From: Cyanobacteria bacterium UBA9971
GTDB taxonomy: Bacteria; Cyanobacteriota; Vampirovibrionia; Gastranaerophilales; UBA9971
DNA: 23,780 bases
NCBI GenBank assembly: GCA_003499955.1
Contig: DNRP01000171.1
Span: 22,425-46,204, forward strand
Direction: 5' to 3'
Part shown: piece by piece, positions 1-5,834 of the stretch
Position numbering within the stretch: position 1 is the stretch's first letter
How the letters are laid out: the number at the start of each line of letters is the position of its first letter
Position numbers and translations under genes: made by a program
The notes under the pieces: generated by a model
The model's database searches: none
What the model was told of the DNA's origin: nothing
The model's input: only the letters and a program-made list of their open reading frames with translations

Positions 1-243
1 TGGAAAAAAGCTAATACCAAGCCAACTGTCAATGTTGCGCCTTCTTCTCAAACAGAAACTACCGGTTCTGTTAAAACAACAGAATATCAAGTCAAAAGCG
101 GCGATACTCTTGGAGCTATTTCCTATAAGTTTTATGGAGTAGATAACCCGGCTAAAATTAGCAAAATTCAAATGGTAAACAAATTAAAAAGTCCGAATGA
201 TCTACAAATAGATCAAAAATTAATTATTCCCATGGAAGATTAA
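1..243 (+). CDS. LysM-domain protein, C-terminal end (5' truncated by window)
   Basis: The open frame enters from the left edge and ends with TAA at 241-243, giving the last 80 residues. A Ser/Thr-rich linker (about residues 1-30) leads into one C-terminal LysM domain (about 32-77). The domain shows the usual opening YQVKSGDTLGAIS, a middle segment with an aromatic and an Asn (KIQMVNKLKSPNDL) and the closing pattern QKLIIP. LysM modules bind N-acetylglucosamine-containing glycans such as peptidoglycan, so the protein is probably envelope-associated. The N-terminal part, and hence any catalytic domain, signal peptide or membrane anchor, lies outside the window. A strong terminator follows 11 bases after the stop, so this is the last gene of its transcript. 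Confidence 0.85.
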   Translation, partial: WKKANTKPTVNVAPSSQTETTGSVKTTEYQVKSGDTLGAISYKFYGVDNPAKISKIQMVNKLKSPNDLQIDQKLIIPMED

Positions 244-254
244 TAATAAAATTT

Positions 255-294
255 AAAAAAACAGGGCTGTTACTAAAAACAGCCCTGTTTTTTT
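255..294 (+). terminator. Rho-independent terminator of the LysM gene
   Basis: A perfect 10-bp stem, ACAGGGCTGT (261-270) against ACAGCCCTGT (279-288), has an 8-nt loop. It is preceded by six A's and followed by a T run, the classical intrinsic terminator shape. The A run and T run extend the pairing, so it could also work on the other strand. Confidence 0.92.
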
Positions 295-321
295 GTTTAT
301 ACTGAAACGAGTTTGTTTTCA

Positions 322-347
322 GGAAAACCGGCAAAGCCGGATTTTCC
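322..347. repeat. GC-rich hairpin in the 244-535 intergenic stretch
   Basis: GGAAAA-CCGGC pairs with GCCGG-A-TTTTCC around an AAA loop, with one bulged A at 341. It is GC-rich against an AT-rich background, so it resembles a REP-like intergenic palindrome. There is no second copy in this window. The rest of 295-535 shows no gene. Confidence 0.4.
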
Positions 348-370
348 CGAAAAGCATCACTCCTAAAAGC

Positions 371-426
371 TATAGTGCTTTTGCAAAAATTATTTCATTT
401 CCTAATTACTTTTTTAGAGCACTATA
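371..426. repeat. 9-bp inverted repeat upstream of the 91-aa gene
   Basis: TATAGTGCT at 371-379 is repeated inverted as AGCACTATA at 418-426 with 38 bases between. The left arm also sits in a small palindrome, AAAAGC...GCTTTT. It could be a regulator site or a chance AT-rich repeat. Nothing else in 427-522 stands out as a confident promoter. Confidence 0.25.
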
Positions 427-535
427 ATCAACAAATAAATGAATTTTAAAAAAAATTTGAAAGACTATTATATTAATTAGGATTGTCATTTAACAATTGA
501 AAATTAATTCTTATTAATCAAGAAGGTGGTCAGAT

Positions 536-811
536 TTGGGGAAATCTAAACAAAGAATCATTGCAAAAGCCAAAAACGATAAATTTCAACTAAATTTCAC
601 AAGACAGGATGCTTTGGCTAGTGTAATAGAAGATTTAACCTATAATCCCGCCAGTATTTCGGCAAAAAAAATGATAACTTTGTTCGGACTTACTGCCGAA
701 GAACTTTCTGAAGCAGGGCTATCTTATGAAATACTTAGATCCCTTGATTGTTTAATCGGAAATTTCTGCTCTTATAATTATACTCAATCCATTAAACAAA
801 TTAAGTCATAA
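536..811 (+). CDS. small protein of unknown function (91 aa)
   Basis: No family recognised. The start is TTG at 536, chosen because a strong Shine-Dalgarno sequence, AAGGTGGT (523-530), lies 5 nt upstream. The protein has a basic, Lys-rich N-terminus (about residues 1-15) and then a soluble, mostly helical-looking middle and end. That part contains TAEELSEAGLSYEILRSLD at about 52-70, reminiscent of a short helix-turn-helix bundle but not assignable. It has two Cys near the C-terminus, no signal peptide and no membrane segment. It stands alone between the LysM gene terminator and the histidine phosphatase gene, on the same strand as both. The good ribosome binding site and clean frame support a real gene; its role is open. 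Confidence 0.7.
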   Translation: MGKSKQRIIAKAKNDKFQLNFTRQDALASVIEDLTYNPASISAKKMITLFGLTAEELSEAGLSYEILRSLDCLIGNFCSYNYTQSIKQIKS

Positions 812-880
812 ATTAAATATAAGCATGTCTCAATGATTATAAATTCCAACAACGGGTATATGTAATATAGATTTGTTCAC

Positions 881-886
881 TATAAT
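881..886 (+). promoter_or_regulatory. TATAAT -10 box of the histidine-phosphatase gene
   Basis: A perfect TATAAT lies 19 nt upstream of the ATG at 906. No good -35 is visible 17 bp upstream. If used, the transcript starts near 893, which excludes the in-frame TTG at 873 as the start codon. Confidence 0.45.
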
Positions 887-905
887 TTTAGAGAGTTTAA
901 GGAAA

Positions 906-1523
906 ATGAGTACAAAAAAATGTGAAATTATTTATGTCAGGCATGGCGCAACTCTTTATACAGAACAAAAAAGATTTTATGTCAGCGACGATTATCCTCC
1001 TTTAAATGAAAAAGGGAAAGAAGAAATAAAAAAGCTTTCTGAATGGCTGAAAAATACCCATATAAATATAGATTTAATTTACTCAAGTCCTGCTCTCAGT
1101 TCTATTCAAAGCACCAGAATTATTGCCAAAACGCTAAAAAAAGATTTTTCTGTGCTTGATGATATTTACGGAAGACGTTTCGGTATATGGGGCGGGCTAA
1201 CTTTTCAGCAAATTCAAGAAAAATACCCTGAACTTTATCAAAGTTACCAAAAAGATCCTTTGAATTTTCAACTCGAAGGTCTGGAAAAAAATAATGAAGT
1301 AAATAGGCGGGTTAAAAAAACCATAGAGTTTCTTCTAAAAAATAATCCCGAAAAAAAAATATTAATAATTACCCATGCCGGAGTAATTAAAACTGCAGTC
1401 GGTCAAGCATTGTGTATTCCTGATGAAAACCACGAAAGAATCTGCACTCCAACCGGCACAGCTACAAAAATAGATTATTTTTCAAATTCAACAAGTCTTA
1501 TTTTTTCAGGCTACATGCCATAA
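906..1523 (+). CDS. histidine phosphatase superfamily protein (PGAM-like), probably degenerate active site
   Basis: This is a 205-aa protein with the phosphoglycerate-mutase-like fold. The RHG motif at 12-14 contains the nucleophilic His13, and the second His is at 157 in ITHAGVIK. Two residues normally conserved in active members are replaced. The phosphate-binding Arg of the SSPLxRAxQT motif is Ser65 (sequence SSPALSSIQST). The acid Glu that precedes the RxxG/WEG segment is Gly89 (YGRRFGIWGG). It may therefore be weakly active or have a different substrate. The ATG at 906 is preferred over the TTG at 873 because family members begin a few residues before the first strand and because a TATAAT box lies between the two. 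The ribosome binding site is poor (AAGGA only 2 nt away). The gene converges on the lysozyme-like gene, 17 bp away, with no obvious terminator. Confidence 0.85.
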   Translation: MSTKKCEIIYVRHGATLYTEQKRFYVSDDYPPLNEKGKEEIKKLSEWLKNTHINIDLIYSSPALSSIQSTRIIAKTLKKDFSVLDDIYGRRFGIWGGLTFQQIQEKYPELYQSYQKDPLNFQLEGLEKNNEVNRRVKKTIEFLLKNNPEKKILIITHAGVIKTAVGQALCIPDENHERICTPTGTATKIDYFSNSTSLIFSGYMP

Positions 1524-1540
1524 ATTAAAAATTATATTTA

Positions 1541-2569
1541 TTAGGCTGATAACAGCGCAGTTGCCAGAGCTTCTGCCATTGGCTGATGTTTGGCATAAGC
1601 ATTGGGAAAAGCTGATCTTTGCACATTCTGAGCGGCACTTGTTACAGATTTATTCATGTAGTCTGTCTGATATAATTTATCTGCAAATTTGCGTGTAGCA
1701 TATACAGGATCTTGACATTGTTCTTTGGAACCCCATCCACACGAAGGTCTTTGCTGGAAGAGACCAACTGAATCCCTGTCTCCATAACCGATATTTTTCA
1801 ATGTTGATTCCTGCATTGCAGTAGCTAAAGCAATAACGACAGCTCTATGAATTTCTTGAGGAGATTGATTTTTCTTTTTACCGACATCAACAATTGTAGC
1901 GGCAATTACTTTAGCATTATTTACCTGAGCATCGTTTAACTTAACTCCGCCATAGTTTCCTGCCTTAATATCTTTAACTTTTCCTTCCGTAATATTTTTC
2001 AACATTTCCGGAGTCATTTCAGAGGCTGCTGTATAAACTCCTCTGGAATTCATGTCTTTTATTTCTGCCGGAGAATAATTTCTGGGAGCAAAAATCTGGG
2101 AAACAAGTGCTCTGATTTCTCCCATGCCAAACGGATCAAGTCCGTTTATATCAGGACTAAATGAGTTATTAGAAATACCCTGATCGGGAATATTCTGAGC
2201 AGGAGGAATTTGCTTATTTTCCTGCGGTCTATTTAAACCCATAGCTCTTAATGTTTCATTATAAGCATTTAAAAGATTTGCTTTTTGATTATTGTCTTTA
2301 AGATTAAAGATACTTTTTCCGTCTACTAAGCCATCAGTTTTTTTATCCGCCTGTTCACCACCAAAATAATCGGCAGTTATAAGTTTTTCTATAAAAGATT
2401 TTCTTTCATTAGGATCTTTAGCTTTCAAAGCTTTTTCATAATCAACATTAAGCTGTTTATTATTAAATACATTTCCAATTTTGCTATCAGTTTTGTCTGT
2501 TTTAGCTATTGAGCTAAATAGTTTGTCAGAATACTGATATTGTTGATCTTTAGAATTTACTGTCGCCAT
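1541..2569 (-). CDS. lysozyme-like (transglycosylase-fold) protein, no signal peptide
   Basis: The protein has 342 aa from the ATG at 2569; an ATG three codons upstream is too close to the GAGGAG ribosome binding site. The C-terminal third (about residues 205-342) looks like the lysozyme-like domain common in actinobacterial secreted hydrolases. It has a helix with a candidate catalytic Glu254 (ATAMQESTL), then GYGDRDSVGLFQQRPS, then a WGS...DPVYAT segment. Two Cys (277 and 285) flank that loop and could form a disulfide. The first ~200 residues are polar and low in recognisable structure. There is no N-terminal signal or membrane segment, although the substrate, peptidoglycan, is outside the cytoplasm. 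Export would need a non-Sec route or lysis. It follows the acidic Asn-rich gene by about 21 bp on the same strand, so the two are probably co-transcribed. The similarity to Actinobacteria is from memory of the motif. Confidence 0.75.
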   Translation of the reverse strand: MATVNSKDQQYQYSDKLFSSIAKTDKTDSKIGNVFNNKQLNVDYEKALKAKDPNERKSFIEKLITADYFGGEQADKKTDGLVDGKSIFNLKDNNQKANLLNAYNETLRAMGLNRPQENKQIPPAQNIPDQGISNNSFSPDINGLDPFGMGEIRALVSQIFAPRNYSPAEIKDMNSRGVYTAASEMTPEMLKNITEGKVKDIKAGNYGGVKLNDAQVNNAKVIAATIVDVGKKKNQSPQEIHRAVVIALATAMQESTLKNIGYGDRDSVGLFQQRPSCGWGSKEQCQDPVYATRKFADKLYQTDYMNKSVTSAAQNVQRSAFPNAYAKHQPMAEALATALLSA

Positions 2570-2590
2570 TTTCCTCATCTCCTCTATTAT

Positions 2591-3538
2591 TTATATTAAA
2601 TTATATTTATAATCTTGATACATTTTATTTTGACGTTCTACTGCTGATAATCTTGTATATCTAGCGTTATCCTGATTTTTAATCATAAAATCCTGAAAAT
2701 TCTGAACACTGTCTGTATCACTTTCATTACCTGTATCAGTATCAGAAAGGTTATTTCCTAAAGCATCAGTACCTTTGGTATAATCATTACCTTTGTATTT
2801 AGAATCATTACTTATTTCTTTTGCTGCTCTTGCTACATTTACATAATCATCGCCGGTTGTATCATAAAAATTAGACGATTTTGGATCAAAAACCCCGGAA
2901 CTAGGATCTATATAAGGTTTACCCTGTTCTTCCATGTCTGCTTTCATCATTTGTGATACGTTTTTTAGATATTCACTCTTTGATACTTCTCCACCTTCAT
3001 CTCCAAACTGTTCATAATAATTTTTTACAAATTCAGCTAATTTATTTATTTTATCTTGATTAGCTGTATTTGTATTATTTGTCTTGTTAGTTGTGTTATT
3101 TGTTGAATTATTATTTGTATTTCCAGACTCATTCATTGCCGCAAGATGTTCTTTTGCTACAGGCATCATGCTTTCCGGAACATCTGCAGCTTCCATAGCA
3201 GCTTCTAATACTTTATAATCCTCTTCACTTAATTCTACTTCACCTATCGGAGAGTCATCAGTCTCAGAAGAACCATTCATCGGTTCATTTCCATTCATTT
3301 CATCCATGGGATCCATTTCGTCCATTTCATCCATAGAATCAACTGCTTCTGCTCTTCGTGCACCGCTTAATTCAACAGTATCACCAACTGATCTGTTTCC
3401 ATTCATACCAGATGCAAATATACTCTCAGTTGTAGTGTTGGGACGACCATTTTGTGTATACGGCCTATTTGTTACCGGTGATAAAGTAACCGGTTTGTAA
3501 TTGTTATACCCGTTATACCCATTAACACGTGAATACAT
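2591..3538 (-). CDS. acidic, Asn-rich low-complexity protein of unknown function
   Basis: No family recognised. It is 315 aa from the ATG at 3538. A TTG five codons upstream (3553) with GAGG 4 nt before it is a possible alternative start. The N-terminus is Tyr/Asn-rich (YSRVNGYNGYNNYKPV). A run of Met-Asp-Glu repeats follows at about 70-90, then an acidic helical stretch, and an Asn/Thr-only linker near 140-165. The C-terminal half is again acidic with many Asp, Asn and Ser. A segment FGDEGGEVSKSEYL near 180 faintly resembles an EF-hand loop but lacks the full Ca-ligand pattern. There is no signal peptide or membrane helix. Composition suggests a disordered, possibly exported or surface-related protein. 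It is the first gene of a two-gene unit with the lysozyme-like gene. Confidence 0.7.
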   Translation of the reverse strand: MYSRVNGYNGYNNYKPVTLSPVTNRPYTQNGRPNTTTESIFASGMNGNRSVGDTVELSGARRAEAVDSMDEMDEMDPMDEMNGNEPMNGSSETDDSPIGEVELSEEDYKVLEAAMEAADVPESMMPVAKEHLAAMNESGNTNNNSTNNTTNKTNNTNTANQDKINKLAEFVKNYYEQFGDEGGEVSKSEYLKNVSQMMKADMEEQGKPYIDPSSGVFDPKSSNFYDTTGDDYVNVARAAKEISNDSKYKGNDYTKGTDALGNNLSDTDTGNESDTDSVQNFQDFMIKNQDNARYTRLSAVERQNKMYQDYKYNLI

Positions 3539-3616
3539 ACCCTTTTCCCCCAAATTTCCTCAAATTAAATAAAGAATGTTAACTAAACTAATAAATCTTT
3601 TCCACTTCTCTCATCT

Positions 3617-3646
3617 CTTATATTTATAAAAACAAACTCGGGGCAA
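3617..3646 (-). promoter_or_regulatory. candidate promoter of the acidic protein/lysozyme-like operon
   Basis: Read on the minus strand, TTGCCC (3641-3646) and TATAAG (3617-3622) are 18 bp apart, about 75 bp upstream of the start. The rest of 3554-3764 is AT-rich with no gene and no clear terminator for the adhesin gene that ends at 3765. Confidence 0.4.
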
Positions 3647-3764
3647 AAATTGCTAAAATATTTATTTATTTTTAATTTAATTCTAAAAACAGAATAAAAA
3701 GTAAGCGGGCAAATAAATTCAATATGATTAACCCCCGATAAAAAATTGTTGAATATTATGGTTT

Positions 3765-5834
3765 TTACAAAGATTTGAAAGAAAAATCCGGAACTTGATT
3801 TTTCTTTCTATCTTCAATATCAAAATTATAGCTGCTGACTTGAGGCTGAAAATTATTGCTGTTAGAAGACAAGACGGGGTCAATAGCTTTAAGTATGTCA
3901 GGGTCGATAGGTATAATGGTTAATGTGCCTGGTTGATATCCGATAGTATAATTAGCGTTAACCAAATCTCCTGAGACATTGATTGCATAATCACCTGTTT
4001 TACTTGAAGTAGTGGCTGTTGAACTTAAAGAATAACTGCCTGTTAAATTTGAAGAGTTATCGGAATTTGCAAATCCTGAAAAACTTGCAGTTAAGGCAGG
4101 ATTTGTATAGCCTATAGTTTTTATTTTATTATCAGCTTTTACTGTGAGCGCTCTTGGCGTTATAGAGAGATCGCTTCCCGTAAAATTAATATTATATCCG
4201 ATGTTTGAAGCTAAAGTACCTATGACTGTATAATAATTTCCAACATTGCTTGTTAAACTTGCAGTTGAGCCCAATAAACCTGACAGAGAAGTTACTGTAG
4301 TATCTCCGTCAATAAATCCGACAGCAGAATAAGTAAAGACTGGATCAGCAGAACCATAAGTTCTGGAAGCGTCATCAGCAGTAACAGAGAGAGCAGGAAC
4401 AATACTGTATAAGAAGTGATTTCCTGAGGAGATTGTCGCAGGAGGATTTCCTGCATAAGTTTTGTTATACAGTTTATTATAACTTGTAAAGCCTTCCGTA
4501 GTGCTTGCAGGGTCAGAAGAATACACGAGCCACCTGCCTGATGGTGTTGAAAAAGCTGTATTGCCTGCGTTATTTAAGAAATTACCGTTTGGTGAAGATG
4601 CTGTTATTGCATTTCCTGATGAGGAGGCTGTTATTGAAGAACCTGCATTCATTATGATATTTGAATTTGCGGTAGATCCGTTATTGAAAAGACTTACTGT
4701 ATTTGCGAGAACAGTTCCGTCAATTGTAATATTTCCGCTGTCGGAATTAGTTTTTCCTGCACCGTCCCTAAGCTCAAGAAGCACATTTCCTGTACCTGCA
4801 TTAATCGTTTTTCCTGCTGAAAGTGATATTTCTGCATTTCCTGCATCTCTTTCACTGTCAACTACACCGTTTGCGAGAGTATCATTTGCGTAAATATTTA
4901 AATCAGCGTTGTCTGTTGTGATATTGGCATCGAGATCAATACTTCTTCCTGCCTGAAGTGTTAAAATTCCACCGCTACCAGAAGTATTGTTGACTATAAG
5001 GTCATTTAAGAGAGAAATATCGTTGTTAGCCTGAAGGATGACGTTCTGACCTGTGGATAAAAGTGTTGTAATTGTTGAAGGAGAGAGCGTATAATCCCCT
5101 GAAGGATTTTCAGCATACGAGTTCATATTGGCTGTTTCATCAAGCATGTAGAGATATACCGCTCCTGAATTACCAACCCAGTTAGAATATCCGTCATCAT
5201 TATAAGTTCCAACAGCCAGCCTGTTTCCGTCAAGTGATATTGATCTGCCAAAATAGTCGATAGCATCAAGAGATTGATTAATGTTTTTACCGCCGGTATA
5301 ATCGTTTCCTATAGTTGCTTCGAGATTTCCTCCCGAAAACAGATTGTCTGTAAATGAATATAAATTTATCGCTCCTGAATTTGTTAGTGTATTTCCAAAT
5401 CCGTCATCCTGATAAGCCCCAACAGCAAGCCTGTTTCCGTCAAGAGATACTGCACTGCCAAAATAGTCAGCAGCCTCAAGAGTATGATCAATGTTTTTAC
5501 CGCCTGTATAGCCATTGCCTATAGTTGCTTCAAGAGTTCCACCCGAAAATAAACTGTCTGTAAATGAATAAAGAGATACTGCTCCTGAATCTGTTGTTGC
5601 ATTTCCAAATCCGTCATCTAAAATAGCCCCGACGGCTAGCTTGTTTCCATCGAGCGATACTGAATAGCCAAAATAGTCAGCAGCCTCAAGAGTATGATCA
5701 ATGTTTTTACCACCTGTATAGCCATTGCCTATAGTTGCTTCAAGATTTCCGCCCGAAAATAAACTGTCTGTAAATGAATATAAGATATACTGCTCCTGAA
5801 TTACTTTTTGAATTTTCAAACCCGTCATCTGCAT
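3765..5834 (-). CDS. TpsA adhesin, fragment 3: last FG-GAP repeats, beta-helix, two MBG domains, C-terminus
   Basis: This is the third reading-frame piece of the giant adhesin; its first ~15 residues are out-of-frame and not real coding. It begins in the FG-GAP-like array and holds the last three copies, ending at AVYLYMLDE. A haemagglutinin-type beta-helical stretch follows, opening with NPSGDYTLSPSTITTLL and containing LQANNDISLL and LQAGRSIDL. Then come two MBG-type immunoglobulin-like modules: LSVTADDASRTYGSADPVFT, and LTVKADNKIKTIGYTNPALT, which ends in GTLTIIP. The tail is short, polar and charged. There is no autotransporter barrel, as expected for a TpsA that uses a separate TpsB. The frame is reached from fragment 2 through an extra base near 5779-5786. 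Whether the cell makes one full-length protein depends on that base being real. Confidence 0.8.
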   Translation of the reverse strand: MQMTGLKIQKVIQEQYILYSFTDSLFSGGNLEATIGNGYTGGKNIDHTLEAADYFGYSVSLDGNKLAVGAILDDGFGNATTDSGAVSLYSFTDSLFSGGTLEATIGNGYTGGKNIDHTLEAADYFGSAVSLDGNRLAVGAYQDDGFGNTLTNSGAINLYSFTDNLFSGGNLEATIGNDYTGGKNINQSLDAIDYFGRSISLDGNRLAVGTYNDDGYSNWVGNSGAVYLYMLDETANMNSYAENPSGDYTLSPSTITTLLSTGQNVILQANNDISLLNDLIVNNTSGSGGILTLQAGRSIDLDANITTDNADLNIYANDTLANGVVDSERDAGNAEISLSAGKTINAGTGNVLLELRDGAGKTNSDSGNITIDGTVLANTVSLFNNGSTANSNIIMNAGSSITASSSGNAITASSPNGNFLNNAGNTAFSTPSGRWLVYSSDPASTTEGFTSYNKLYNKTYAGNPPATISSGNHFLYSIVPALSVTADDASRTYGSADPVFTYSAVGFIDGDTTVTSLSGLLGSTASLTSNVGNYYTVIGTLASNIGYNINFTGSDLSITPRALTVKADNKIKTIGYTNPALTASFSGFANSDNSSNLTGSYSLSSTATTSSKTGDYAINVSGDLVNANYTIGYQPGTLTIIPIDPDILKAIDPVLSSNSNNFQPQVSSYNFDIEDRKKNQVPDFSFKSL

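Noticed and set aside
873..905. TTG start at 873 for the histidine-phosphatase gene
   Set aside because: No ribosome binding site; a TATAAT box lies inside the extension and family members start near the ATG at 906.
3000..3180. EF-hand calcium site in the acidic protein (FGDEGGEVSKSEYL)
   Set aside because: The spacing is similar, but the Asp/Asn ligands of a canonical 12-residue loop are incomplete.
4501..4893. 130-aa plus-strand open frame opposite the TpsA gene
   Set aside because: It is the antisense shadow of the repeat-rich adhesin coding sequence, with low-complexity composition and no ribosome binding site. The same applies to open frames at 8289-8540, 8754-8990 and 8997-9209.
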